A stretch of DNA of 64,000 nt, taken from Reyranella sp. (GTDB taxonomy: Bacteria > Pseudomonadota > Alphaproteobacteria > Reyranellales > Reyranellaceae). This document shows, piece after piece, positions 55,853 to 64,000 of this stretch. The notes under the pieces are model-generated. The model saw nothing but the letters and a program-made list of their open reading frames with translations, did no database searches and was not told where the DNA came from. The translations under genes were made by a program, and so were the position numbers. How positions within the stretch are numbered: the first letter of the stretch is position 1; every line of letters starts with the position of its first letter. The DNA lies in the NCBI RefSeq assembly GCF_004297265.1, contig NZ_SCUT01000054.1, positions 62,001 to 126,000 of the forward strand, written 5' to 3'.

Positions 55853-56531
55853 CGCCGCTCCGCCGGCTGGCGGTGGGCGATTTGCCGGTCTGCTGATGCG
55901 GGCGCTCTCGGCCGTGATCCTCGGGCCGCTGATGCTTGCGGCCGTCTGGTACGGCTTCCCCTGGATCGATCTCGTGGCGGCGCTCGCGGCCCCCATCATG
56001 ATCTTCGAATGGTCGCGGCTGACCCGTGGCGCTCCTGTCCTGCGCCTCCTCGCCTGGGCCTACGGCCTCGCGGCGCTTGCGGCGCTGCTGTGGCTGCGCC
56101 ATCAGCCTGCGCACGGCCGCGAGACGATCCTCTGGGTGCTGGTGTGCATCTGGGCGACCGATATCGGCGCCTATTTCGTGGGACGGACGGCCGGCGGGGC
56201 CAAGCTCGCGCCGCGCATCAGCCCTGGCAAGACCTGGTCGGGATTGATCGGCGGCATGGCATGGGCCGCCGCCGCGAGTGCCGCGATGGGCTACGTCTTC
56301 GGCCTGGGAGAGACCGTGCATCTTGCCATCGCCGGAGCGGCCCTGGCGATCGTGGGGCAGGCGGGCGACCTGCTGGAATCGGCCGCCAAGCGGCGGGCCG
56401 GTGTGAAGGATAGCGGGCGTCTCATTCCGGGGCACGGTGGATTGCTGGACCGGATCGACGGTTTGATGGCCGTGCTCGTTGCGGTGGGTATCGCCCGACT
56501 GATCGCGGGAAATTCATGGCCCTGGACATGA
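55833..56531 (+). CDS. cdsA: Phosphatidate cytidylyltransferase
   Basis: The 232-residue inner-membrane enzyme makes CDP-diacylglycerol from phosphatidate and CTP. It has about six hydrophobic segments. The C-terminal signature appears as KRRAGVKDSGRLIPGHGGLL then DRIDGL, with the catalytic Asp residues. ATDIGAYFVGR and ISPGKTWSGLIGG are also conserved. The start lies within uppS and its end overlaps dxr by 16 bp. Confidence 0.95.
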
Positions 56532-57730
56532 GCAAGTGGACCGCGCCGTCACCTGGGAATCCCCGAGGCGTCACGATCCTGGGATCGACCGGCTCGGTCG
56601 GACAGAGCACGGTCGATCTCATCGCGCGTGATCCGGCGCGCTATCATGTCGAAGCGCTCGTTGCCCGCAATTCGGTGGAATTGCTGGCCGAGCAGGCGAG
56701 GCGCCTGCGGGCGCGCCTCGCCGTCGTTGCCGACCCCGACCGCTTCCTGGCCCTCAAGGCGGCATTGGCCGGCACGTCGATCGAGGTGGCGGCCGGTCCC
56801 GAGGCGGTCATTGAAGCGGCGGAGCGGCCAGCCGAATGGGTGATGGCGGCCGTCGTCGGATTCGCCGGCCTGGCGCCGACCCTCGCGGCGGCACGACGCG
56901 GGGCGATGGTCGCCCTCGCCAACAAGGAAGCCCTGGTCTGCGCCGGGCATCTGCTGATGGATGCCGTCGAAAGGTCGGAAGGCGTTCTTCTGCCGGTGGA
57001 TTCCGAGCACAACGCCATCTTCCAGGTCTTCGAGCCCGACCAGCACCGTTCGGTCGACAGGCTCATCCTGACGGCTTCGGGCGGCCCGTTCCGCAACTGG
57101 TCGCTGGCCGACATGGCCGACGTCACGCCGGAGCAGGCGCTGGCCCATCCCAATTGGGACATGGGAGACAAGATCTCCATCGATTCGGCAACCATGATGA
57201 ACAAGGGCCTCGAACTGATCGAGGCGAAGCTCCTGTTCGGATTGCCGGAAGACCAGGTCGACATCGTCGTGCACCCGCAATCGGTCATCCATTCGATGGT
57301 CGCCTACCGCGATGGGTCGGTGCTGGCCCAGCTCGGGACGGCCGACATGCGCATTCCGATCAGCCATGCCCTCGGATGGCCGGCCCGCATCGATGGGCCG
57401 TCGGCCAAACTCGATTTCATGAACATTCCGGCGCTCACCTTCGAGCGGCCTGATTCCGGCCGCTTTCCGTCCCTACGGTTGGCGCGTGAGGCTCTGGTGA
57501 CGGGCGGCTATGCTCCCATCGTCCTGAACGCGGCGAACGAGGCGGCCGTGGCGGCATTCCTGTCCCGCCGAATCCGCTTTCTCGACATCGCCCGGATCGT
57601 TGAGGATGTGATGGCCGGCTGGAGCGGGCTTTCGGACACGGTCGATACGCTGCAGCAGGTGCAGGCGGCCGATCTGGAAGCTCGCAGGTTGGCTGAGACT
57701 TGCTGCCGGGCCAAGGCCCTGAGTAATTGA
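56516..57730 (+). CDS. dxr: 1-deoxy-D-xylulose 5-phosphate reductoisomerase
   Basis: The 404-residue enzyme does the second step of the MEP isoprenoid pathway and is the fosmidomycin target. NADPH site: ILGSTGSVGQST (about residues 21-32). LANKEALVCAG, PVDSEHNAIFQ and TMMNKGLELIEAKLLFG are catalytic-site motifs. It supplies isoprenoid units for the UppS reaction encoded two genes upstream. Confidence 0.97.
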   Translation: MALDMSKWTAPSPGNPRGVTILGSTGSVGQSTVDLIARDPARYHVEALVARNSVELLAEQARRLRARLAVVADPDRFLALKAALAGTSIEVAAGPEAVIEAAERPAEWVMAAVVGFAGLAPTLAAARRGAMVALANKEALVCAGHLLMDAVERSEGVLLPVDSEHNAIFQVFEPDQHRSVDRLILTASGGPFRNWSLADMADVTPEQALAHPNWDMGDKISIDSATMMNKGLELIEAKLLFGLPEDQVDIVVHPQSVIHSMVAYRDGSVLAQLGTADMRIPISHALGWPARIDGPSAKLDFMNIPALTFERPDSGRFPSLRLAREALVTGGYAPIVLNAANEAAVAAFLSRRIRFLDIARIVEDVMAGWSGLSDTVDTLQQVQAADLEARRLAETCCRAKALSN

Positions 57731-57760
57731 TGTAAAATGAACTTCGTGGTCGAGTAAGGC

Positions 57761-59140
57761 ATGCAAAGCATCGTCAGCCTGTTTACGACATACCTGCCGT
57801 ATTTTGTCCTGGTCCTGACGCTGCTCGTCTTCGTTCACGAGTACGGTCACTACTGGGTCGGGCGCCGCTTCGGCATTCATGCCGAGGTTTTCTCGATCGG
57901 CTTCGGGCCCGAGATTTTCGGCTGGACCGACCGCAACGGCACTCGCTGGAAGGTCTCGGCCATTCCCCTGGGCGGCTACGTCAAATTCCTGGGCGACAGC
58001 GATGCCACGAGCGCTACGCCGACCGACGAGCCCTTGTCGGCGAGCGACCGCAAGCGTGCCTTCTTCAGCCAGCCGCTCTATGCGCGGGCTGCCGTCGTGC
58101 TCGGCGGGCCGATGGCCAATCTCCTGTTCGCGTTCCTGCTGCTGACCGGCGTATTCTTCTTCGCCGGTGAGCCCTACACGCCGGCGATCGTCGCCGTGCA
58201 GGCCGACGGGCCGGCGGCGAGGGCGGGCCTGCGCACCGGCGATGAGATCGTTCGCCTCGCCGACACGCGCATCGACCGCTACGAGGATATCCAGGAAGCG
58301 CAATTTCTCTACTGGGCGAAGCCGATGTCGGTCGAATACCGTCGCGGCAACCAGCTCCTGCGCGGCGAGATCCAGCCTCAATATTGCGAACGCACCGATC
58401 GCTACAACAACACGCTGCGCTACGGCGATCTCGGCATCGATCAGTTCATTCGTCCCGTTGTCGGCGGCTTCACGGCGAACAGCCCGGCCGAGGCGGCGGG
58501 TCTCAAGGTCGGTGACCTTCTGGTGGCGATCGACGGGAAGCCCGTCGACTATTTCTCGCGCATCCCGGAATTGATCGGCAGCCGTGGCGGCCAGCCGGTG
58601 ACGGTCAAGTACGAGCGCGATGGCCGTTACCAGGAGACGTCCGTCGTGCCGATCGTCGACAAGACAGTCGATTGCGCAGGCAAGGAGCGGATCGTCGGGC
58701 GGCTGCGCGTTCGTCCGCCGGCCGTGACGGAGGTTCGAGACCACGGCGTCATCGGCGCCATGGGAGCAGGCGTGCGCGCCGTCTGGGGCATGACCACGAT
58801 GTTCTATACGTCGATGGGCCAGATCCTGACCGCGACGCGGCCTGTGGATGAATTGGGCGGACCGATTCGCATCGCCAAGGCCGCGGGTGAGGCTTCGCAT
58901 GCAGGATGGGCCGGTATCCTGAACCTCGTCATCGCGCTATCCGTCGTGCTCGGCATATTCAACCTTCTGCCGGTGCCTATGCTCGACGGCGGTCACCTCG
59001 CCATGTACGCCTACGAGGCGGTACGCGGCAGGCCACTCAGCCTGCGGGCCCAGGAGGTGGGATTGAAGCTCGGATTTGCGCTTGTGATCGGCATGGCGCT
59101 GATTGCAACTTTCAATGACATCAGGCTTTTGCTGCGCTGA
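57761..59140 (+). CDS. rseP: RIP-type zinc metalloprotease (site-2 protease)
   Basis: The 459-residue intramembrane protease has the zinc motif His26-Glu27-x-x-His30 in VFVHEYGHYWVGRR. Two PDZ domains follow (about 140-205, VQADGPAARAGLRTGDEIV; about 225-295, NSPAEAAGLKVGDLLVAIDG). The LDG motif is in NLLPVPMLDGGHL near the C-terminal helices. It cleaves anti-sigma factors and remnant signal peptides at the inner membrane. Its place before bamA is widely conserved. Confidence 0.95.
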   Translation: MQSIVSLFTTYLPYFVLVLTLLVFVHEYGHYWVGRRFGIHAEVFSIGFGPEIFGWTDRNGTRWKVSAIPLGGYVKFLGDSDATSATPTDEPLSASDRKRAFFSQPLYARAAVVLGGPMANLLFAFLLLTGVFFFAGEPYTPAIVAVQADGPAARAGLRTGDEIVRLADTRIDRYEDIQEAQFLYWAKPMSVEYRRGNQLLRGEIQPQYCERTDRYNNTLRYGDLGIDQFIRPVVGGFTANSPAEAAGLKVGDLLVAIDGKPVDYFSRIPELIGSRGGQPVTVKYERDGRYQETSVVPIVDKTVDCAGKERIVGRLRVRPPAVTEVRDHGVIGAMGAGVRAVWGMTTMFYTSMGQILTATRPVDELGGPIRIAKAAGEASHAGWAGILNLVIALSVVLGIFNLLPVPMLDGGHLAMYAYEAVRGRPLSLRAQEVGLKLGFALVIGMALIATFNDIRLLLR

Positions 59141-59264
59141 ATTCATGCGGCGTGGCGAGAACGGGGTGAAGGACAAAAGGGGTAGCTTACGCCCCCTCGC
59201 CGGTCTAGAAAGCTGCGTTCACGTTCTTGACCATCGGCAGGTTTGACAGGCGCCGGGGGGAAGT

Positions 59265-61565
59265 TTGATCTTTCGTTGGGCCGTACTGGCCATTGTCGCA
59301 ATTCTCGCCTTCAACACGCCGGCATACGCCCAGCGCGGTGGTGCCGTGGCTGCGGGCGGCGGCACGATTGCCGGTATCCAGATCCAGGGCAACGTCCGCT
59401 CCGAAGTGGAGACGATCCGCTCGTACCTTCAGCTGAAGGTCGGCGAGCCGTTCGACGCGGCTGCGGCGGATCGCTCGCTGAAGGCGCTCTTCGCCACGGG
59501 ACTGTTCTCCGATGTGACGATCGAGATGCAGGGCTCGACCCTGGTCGTGAAGGTCGTGGAAAACCCGATCATCAATCGCGTCGCCTTCGAGGGAAACAAG
59601 AAGATCGACGACGACAAGCTGCGCGACGAAGTGCAGTCGAAGCCGCGCCAGGTCTATACGCGCGCGCGGGTGCAGGCCGACGTCGATCGCATCCTGACCA
59701 TCTATCGGCGCAGCGGTCGCTACAATGCGTCGGTCGAGCCCAAGATCATCAATCTGGAGCAGGGCCGCGTCGACCTTGTCTTCGAGATCAACGAAGGCGA
59801 CGTCACGAGCGTGAAGCGCATCAGCTTCGTCGGCAACGAGGCCTTCGGCGACGGCACGCTGAGGGGCAAGATCCGCACGACGGAGGGCGCGTGGTGGCGG
59901 TTCCTGACATCGGATGACCGATTCGATCCCGACCGCCTGAACCTCGATCGCGAACTGCTGCGCAAGTTCTACCTGTCCGAAGGCTATGCCGACTTCCGCG
60001 TCGTTTCGGCGGTCGCCGAACTCGCGCCAAATCGCGAGGGCTTCTTCATCACCTTCACGATCAGCGAAGGCGATCGCTACAAGTTCGGCAAGGTCGACGT
60101 GACGAGCCGTTTCCAGGGCCTCAACGTCGACGTGCTGAAGTCCTTCCTGACGATCGCGGAAGGGGACTGGTTCGATGCCGACGCCGTGGAGAAGTCGGTC
60201 TCGAATATCCAGGAAGCGGTCGGCTCTCTGGGCTATGCGTTCGTCGAGGTCCGCCCCAACATCCGGCGCAACAAGGACAACAACACCGTCGACGTGACGT
60301 TCGATGTCCAGGAGGGGCCGCGCGTCTATGTCGAACGCATCAACATCTCGGGCAACACGAGAACGCTCGACAAGGTGATCCGCCGCGAATTTCGTCTCGC
60401 CGAGGGTGATGCGTTCAGCACCGCCAAGGTCCGCCGCAGCCAGCAACGCCTTCGCAACCTCGGCTTCTTCGAGAAGGTCGACGTCTCGGCGGCGCCCGGC
60501 TCGGCGCCGGACAAGACCAACCTCGAGGTGCAGGTCGTCGAGCAGAGCACCGGCGAAATCTCGTTCGGCGCGGGATACTCGACCACGGCGGGCGTCGTCG
60601 GCGATATTTCGGTCAAGGAACGCAACCTGCTCGGCAAGGGCCAGGAGGCCCGCCTCGGCCTGTCTATCGGCACGCTGAGCACCTCGATCGATCTGGGCTT
60701 CACCGAGCCCTACTTCATGGACCGCCAGATCTCCGCGGGTTTCGATCTCTTCAGGACGTCGAACGATCGCCAGTCGATCGCGAGCTACAGTGACCGCAGC
60801 GTCGGCTTCGCCCTGCGCGCCGGCTGGGCCTATTCCGAGGATATCCGCCAGCTCGTGCGCTACACGCTGCGGCAGACCGACATCTACAACGTCCAGCCTT
60901 GGGCATCGTACATCATCCAGCAAAACCAGGGCACGCAGGTCGTCTCGGAGCTCTCCGAGACCATCATCTGGGATACGCGCGACCAGCGCCTCAACACGAC
61001 CAAGGGCTGGATGGTCCGTAACTCGATTGCAGCCGCCGGCCTGATCGGCACCGAGCAATATATCCGCACCACGGCTGACGCCGTCTACTACAGGTCGCTG
61101 TTCGAGGACGTGGTGATCTCCGTGGGCGGTTCGGCGGGCGTGATCTTCCCGTTCAACAATTCCTATATCCGACTGAACAATCTGTTCTTCATCGGTGGCG
61201 ACACGATGCGCGGCTTCACGGTCGGCGGTATCGGTCCCCGCGATGCCAATACGACCGATTCGCTCGGCGGCCAGTTCTACTACACGGGCACGACGGAGCT
61301 TTCGTATCCATTGCCGCTCATTCCCAAGGAAGTGGGCCTTCTCGGCAAGGCCTTCGTGGACGTCGGATCTCTATGGGGGGTTCAGGCGCAGAGCTATGGC
61401 CTGGCATCCGTGCTGACCAGCCAGCTGATGCGCGTTTCGACCGGTGTCGGCATTCAATGGGTATCGCCCTTCGGACCCATCCGGATCGACTATGCGATAC
61501 CCCTTCAGTATGAGTCGTGGGACAAGCAGCAGGCCATACGTTTCAGCTTCGGCACGCGCTTCTGA
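59265..61565 (+). CDS. bamA: Outer membrane protein assembly factor BamA
   Basis: The 766-residue protein starts at TTG 59265 with GGGGGGAAG just upstream. A signal peptide (about 1-23) ends AYAQ. Five POTRA domains span about 30-350 (IQIQGNVRSEVETIRSYL; RVAFEGNKKIDDDKL; RISFVGNEAFGDGTL; KFGKVDVTSRFQGL; VERINISGNTRTLDK). The C-terminal barrel has FFIGGDTMRGFTVGGIGPRD and ends in Phe (FSFGTRF), the outer-membrane signature. It folds barrel proteins into the outer membrane. fabZ begins 17 bp later, with no skp or lpxD between. Confidence 0.97.
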   Translation: MIFRWAVLAIVAILAFNTPAYAQRGGAVAAGGGTIAGIQIQGNVRSEVETIRSYLQLKVGEPFDAAAADRSLKALFATGLFSDVTIEMQGSTLVVKVVENPIINRVAFEGNKKIDDDKLRDEVQSKPRQVYTRARVQADVDRILTIYRRSGRYNASVEPKIINLEQGRVDLVFEINEGDVTSVKRISFVGNEAFGDGTLRGKIRTTEGAWWRFLTSDDRFDPDRLNLDRELLRKFYLSEGYADFRVVSAVAELAPNREGFFITFTISEGDRYKFGKVDVTSRFQGLNVDVLKSFLTIAEGDWFDADAVEKSVSNIQEAVGSLGYAFVEVRPNIRRNKDNNTVDVTFDVQEGPRVYVERINISGNTRTLDKVIRREFRLAEGDAFSTAKVRRSQQRLRNLGFFEKVDVSAAPGSAPDKTNLEVQVVEQSTGEISFGAGYSTTAGVVGDISVKERNLLGKGQEARLGLSIGTLSTSIDLGFTEPYFMDRQISAGFDLFRTSNDRQSIASYSDRSVGFALRAGWAYSEDIRQLVRYTLRQTDIYNVQPWASYIIQQNQGTQVVSELSETIIWDTRDQRLNTTKGWMVRNSIAAAGLIGTEQYIRTTADAVYYRSLFEDVVISVGGSAGVIFPFNNSYIRLNNLFFIGGDTMRGFTVGGIGPRDANTTDSLGGQFYYTGTTELSYPLPLIPKEVGLLGKAFVDVGSLWGVQAQSYGLASVLTSQLMRVSTGVGIQWVSPFGPIRIDYAIPLQYESWDKQQAIRFSFGTRF

Positions 61566-61582
61566 GCGGAGAGGCCACGGTC

Positions 61583-62059
61583 ATGAACGCCCAAATCGAG
61601 AACACGACCGCTGCCGCGGCGACCTCCGTGGACATCAAGCGGATCCTGGAGATGATCCCGCACCGCTACCCGATGCTCATGGTCGATCGGGTGATCGACA
61701 TGCAGCTCGACCGCAGCGCTGTGGGCATCAAGAACGTCACGATCAACGAGCCGTTCTTCCAGGGGCATTTTCCGTCCGAGCCGGTCATGCCGGGTGTCCT
61801 TGTCGTGGAGGCGATGGCGCAGACGGCATGTGTCCTCGTGGTCTCGACGTTCGGGGCCGGGTCGGAAGGCAAGCTGGTCTATTTCATGTCGATCGACGGT
61901 GTGAGGTTCCGCCGTCCGGTCGTGCCGGGCGACCGCCTCGAACTGCACGTCACGAAGGTGCAGAGCCGCGCCAATGTCTGGAAGTTCTCGGGCAAGGCGA
62001 TCGTCGAGGGCAGGGTCGCAGCCGAAGCGACATTTGCCGCCATGATCCGGGACCGCTGA
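61583..62059 (+). CDS. fabZ: 3-hydroxyacyl-ACP dehydratase FabZ
   Basis: The 158-residue hotdog enzyme dehydrates 3-hydroxyacyl-ACP in fatty-acid synthesis. IPHRYPMLMVDRV, then the catalytic His62 in FFQGHFPSEPVMPG and Glu76 in VLVVEAMAQ, are all intact. The ATG at 61583 with GCGGAGAGG upstream was preferred to an earlier in-frame start inside bamA. It normally lies between lpxD and lpxA; both are missing here. Confidence 0.96.
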   Translation: MNAQIENTTAAAATSVDIKRILEMIPHRYPMLMVDRVIDMQLDRSAVGIKNVTINEPFFQGHFPSEPVMPGVLVVEAMAQTACVLVVSTFGAGSEGKLVYFMSIDGVRFRRPVVPGDRLELHVTKVQSRANVWKFSGKAIVEGRVAAEATFAAMIRDR

Positions 62060-62083
62060 CCGCCAACGAGCAGGGAGGGGATG

Positions 62084-62494
62084 ATGCCCGATACCCAGTC
62101 CAATTTCCGTATGCTGCACACGATGATCCGCGTCATGGATCTCGACAAGTCTCTTGCCTTCTACACCGGCCCGATGGGCATGAAGCTGCTGCGCAAGCGC
62201 GACGTGCCGGACGGCAAGTACAGCCTGGCATTCGTGGGCTATGGCGACGAGCCGGAGCACTGCGTCGTCGAACTGACCCACAATTGGGACCAGGCGAAGC
62301 CGTACGAACTCGGCACCGGCTTCGGCCATCTCGCGATCGGAGTGCCTGACGTCTACAAGCTCTGCGAGGATGTCACGAAGGCCGGTGGCAAGGTCACCCG
62401 TCCCGCCGGTCCCGTGAAGTTCGGCACGACCGTCATCGCTTTCGTCGAAGATCCGGACGGCTACAAGATCGAGCTGATCGAGAGGAAGGGCTGA
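62084..62494 (+). CDS. gloA: Lactoylglutathione lyase (glyoxalase I)
   Basis: The roughly 136-residue metalloenzyme detoxifies methylglyoxal as its glutathione adduct. Metal ligands are visible: His in MLHTMIRVMDLDKS, Glu in CVVELTHNW, His in GFGHLAIGV and Glu in YKIELIE. SLAFYTGPMGMKLLRKRD is family-typical. Two adjacent ATGs occur (62081 and 62084); the second has better spacing to GGAGG. A hairpin follows the stop directly. Confidence 0.93.
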   Translation: MPDTQSNFRMLHTMIRVMDLDKSLAFYTGPMGMKLLRKRDVPDGKYSLAFVGYGDEPEHCVVELTHNWDQAKPYELGTGFGHLAIGVPDVYKLCEDVTKAGGKVTRPAGPVKFGTTVIAFVEDPDGYKIELIERKG

Positions 62495-62515
62495 GGGCTG
62501 AGCGAAGCTCAGCCC
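62495..62515 (+). terminator. Hairpin directly after gloA
   Basis: GGGCTGAGC (62495-62503), loop GAA, and GCTCAGCCC (62507-62515) form a perfect 9-bp stem immediately after the stop. No T-run follows, so it may need Rho or protect the 3' end. Confidence 0.5.
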
Positions 62516-62589
62516 CGGGAGCGACAGGACATTGCCGGAGGCAGTGTCCGAGAGCGCCAAAGGCAGAACGACCACACGAATCTCAAGCC

Positions 62590-62616
62590 ACAAAAAAGGC
62601 CCGCATCGCGGGCCTT
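62590..62616 (-). terminator. Intrinsic terminator of the gltA operon
   Basis: AAGGCCCGC (62596-62604), loop ATC, and GCGGGCCTT (62608-62616) form a 9-bp stem. On the minus strand the T-run TTTTTT (complement of 62592-62597) overlaps its end. It terminates gltA and the small gene after it. Confidence 0.85.
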
Positions 62617-62638
62617 AAATCGTTCGGACCACCCGGTC

Positions 62639-62842
62639 CTAGAAGAACCGCCAGTTCGCGGCCATCAGGGCCAGCGCCGCGCCGGCAAGCCCGGCGAGGA
62701 GAACCCACGTCCGCACGCCGCGGCGACGGAAATTGTCATTGGCAGGACGGCCCACCCGCACGATGCGCGGCTGGACCCTCGGTGTCTGGGTGGCCGCCCA
62801 GGATGTTTCCCCCTGGCGCGGCCCGAACGATGATCTTGCCAT
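62639..62842 (-). CDS. Small single-helix membrane protein, function unknown
   Basis: The 67-residue product is basic and Arg-rich for about 45 residues (RIVRVGRPANDNFRRRGVR), then has one hydrophobic segment (WVLLAGLAGAALALMAAN), so it is probably a tail-anchored inner-membrane protein. GGGAGG precedes its ATG. It lies 31 bp after gltA and before the shared terminator, so it is the second gene of that operon. I recognise no family. Confidence 0.65.
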   Translation of the reverse strand: MARSSFGPRQGETSWAATQTPRVQPRIVRVGRPANDNFRRRGVRTWVLLAGLAGAALALMAANWRFF

Positions 62843-62873
62843 GTGCTTCTCGCTTCCCTCCCGGACAGCGATT

Positions 62874-64000
62874 TCAGCCCCGCATGTGGAGTGGCTTGTA
62901 GGGGCGCTCGGTCTGGCCGTTGTAGAGCTGGCGGGGACGACCGATCTTCTGGTCGGGATCCTCGATCATCTCGTTCCACTGCGAAATCCAGCCGACCGTG
63001 CGCGCCACCGCGAAGAGAACGGTGAACATCGACGTCGGGATGCCGATCGCGCGGAAAATGATGCCCGAGTAGAAGTCGACGTTCGGGTAGAGCTTCTTGG
63101 AGACGAAGTAGTCGTCCTTCAGCGCGATCTGCTCCATTTCCATGGCCAGCTCGAGCAGCGGGTCGTGGGTTATGCCGAGCGAGGTCAGGACCTCATGGCA
63201 GGTCTGGCGCATCACCTTGGCGCGCGGATCGTAGTTCTTGTAGACGCGATGGCCGAAGCCCATCAGGCGGGTGTGGTCGGCCTTGTCCTTAACGCGGGAC
63301 AGGAAACCCGGGATGTTCTGCTTGCCGCCGATCTCGTGCAGCATGTTGATGACGGCCTCGTTGGCGCCACCATGGCTCGGGCCCCACAGCGAGGCGATGC
63401 CAGCGGCGATGCAGGCGAACGGGTTGGCGCCCGACGAGCCGGCGAGGCGGACCGTCGAGGTCGAGGCATTCTGCTCGTGGTCGGCATGGAGCATGAGGAT
63501 GCGATCCATCGCCTTCTCGACGATCGGGTTGACCTCGTACTCCTCGGCCGGAACGGAGAACATCATGCGCAGGAAGTTGGCGGCATAGGAGAGGTCGTTG
63601 CGCGGATACACGAACGGCTGACCGACCGAATACTTGTAGGCCATCGCCGCGATGGTCGGCATCTTGGCGACCAGGCGGTAGGAGGCGACCATCCGCTGGT
63701 GCGGATCGTGGATATCGAGCGAGTCGTGATAGAAGGCGGAGAGGGCGCCGACGACACCACAGCAGATCGCCATCGGATGGGCGTCGCGGCGGAAGCCGCG
63801 ATAGAACTGGCTCAGCTGCTCATGAACCATCGTGTGGTTCGTGATGTCGCGAACGAACTTGTCCTTCTGAGCCTTGTTCGGCAGATCACCCTTCATCAGC
63901 AGGTAGGCGACTTCCATGAAGTCGCTCTGCTCGGCGAGTTCGGCGATGTTGTAGCCTCGATGGAGCAGGAGGCCCTCGTCGCCGTCGATGTAGGTGATCT
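62874..64000 (-). CDS. gltA: Citrate synthase, type II (5' end outside window)
   Basis: The minus-strand frame is open to the window edge, so the N-terminus is missing; about 375 residues remain. ITYIDGDEGLLLHRGYNI begins the visible part. Active-site residues: His in WGPSHGGANEAV, His in MGFGHRVYKNYDPRAK and Asp in YPNVDFYSGII. MLHADHEQNASTSTVRLAGS and the end NGQTERPYKP are typical of hexameric, NADH-sensitive Gram-negative citrate synthase. It condenses oxaloacetate and acetyl-CoA in the TCA cycle. Confidence 0.97.
   Translation of the reverse strand, partial: ITYIDGDEGLLLHRGYNIAELAEQSDFMEVAYLLMKGDLPNKAQKDKFVRDITNHTMVHEQLSQFYRGFRRDAHPMAICCGVVGALSAFYHDSLDIHDPHQRMVASYRLVAKMPTIAAMAYKYSVGQPFVYPRNDLSYAANFLRMMFSVPAEEYEVNPIVEKAMDRILMLHADHEQNASTSTVRLAGSSGANPFACIAAGIASLWGPSHGGANEAVINMLHEIGGKQNIPGFLSRVKDKADHTRLMGFGHRVYKNYDPRAKVMRQTCHEVLTSLGITHDPLLELAMEMEQIALKDDYFVSKKLYPNVDFYSGIIFRAIGIPTSMFTVLFAVARTVGWISQWNEMIEDPDQKIGRPRQLYNGQTERPYKPLHMRG

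Overview
The window looks like a core chromosomal segment of a GC-rich alphaproteobacterium, most likely a member of Rhodospirillales or a Reyranella-like lineage (placement is my inference). Three things point there: the order tig-clpP-clpX-lon-hup; the 14-gene nuo operon followed by birA-coaX-rnj-mce and a DUF1467 gene, then proS-lol-dnaE; and the order rpsB-tsf-pyrH-frr-uppS-cdsA-dxr-rseP-bamA-fabZ leading to gltA. ProRS lacks an editing insertion and NuoG is short, as is usual in alphaproteobacteria. No CRISPR array, insertion sequence, prophage or integrase was seen.

Layout. 1-4.9 kb: the 3' part of a family 2 glycosidase, a convergent CoA-transferase/hydratase gene pair, and a small lower-GC HAD-like gene. 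4.9-8.1 kb: glnB-glnA with a good sigma-54 promoter, divergent from an aminotransferase gene. 8.2-10.2 kb: three tandem, 4-bp-overlapping TetR-family paralogues, the middle one frameshifted. 10.2-18.5 kb: tRNA-His, nnr, tRNA-Leu, then the protein quality-control block tig, clpP, clpX, lon and hup. 18.5-21.1 kb: tRNA-Val, a DUF3857/transglutaminase gene cut in two by an in-frame stop, and tRNA-Asp. 21.1-39.1 kb: complete respiratory complex I (nuoA-N), then biotin ligase, pantothenate kinase, RNase J, methylmalonyl-CoA epimerase and a small membrane protein. 39.3-47.3 kb: a purine permease on the minus strand, proS, two LolC/E-type permease genes with lolD, and a divergent regulator/oxidoreductase pair. 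47.3-64 kb: dnaE, a DUF72 gene, then translation, isoprenoid, phospholipid and outer-membrane assembly genes ending in fabZ, a glyoxalase, and (minus strand) gltA with a small membrane-protein gene.

How the genes work together. Most genes are housekeeping and tightly packed, with many 1-20 bp overlaps that imply translational coupling. All four tRNA genes lie 18-45 bp upstream of a protein gene on the same strand, so they may head those transcripts. glnB-glnA form a nitrogen-assimilation operon. Trigger factor, ClpXP and Lon form a folding/proteolysis module with possible heat-shock promoters. RseP, BamA and the Lol genes cover envelope assembly.

The most unusual points are the TetR triplet with a broken middle copy, the interrupted DUF3857 gene, and the absence of lpxD, lpxA, lpxI and lpxB from the usual bamA-to-gltA neighbourhood, although bamA and fabZ are kept. 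No clear new defence or metabolic system is visible.
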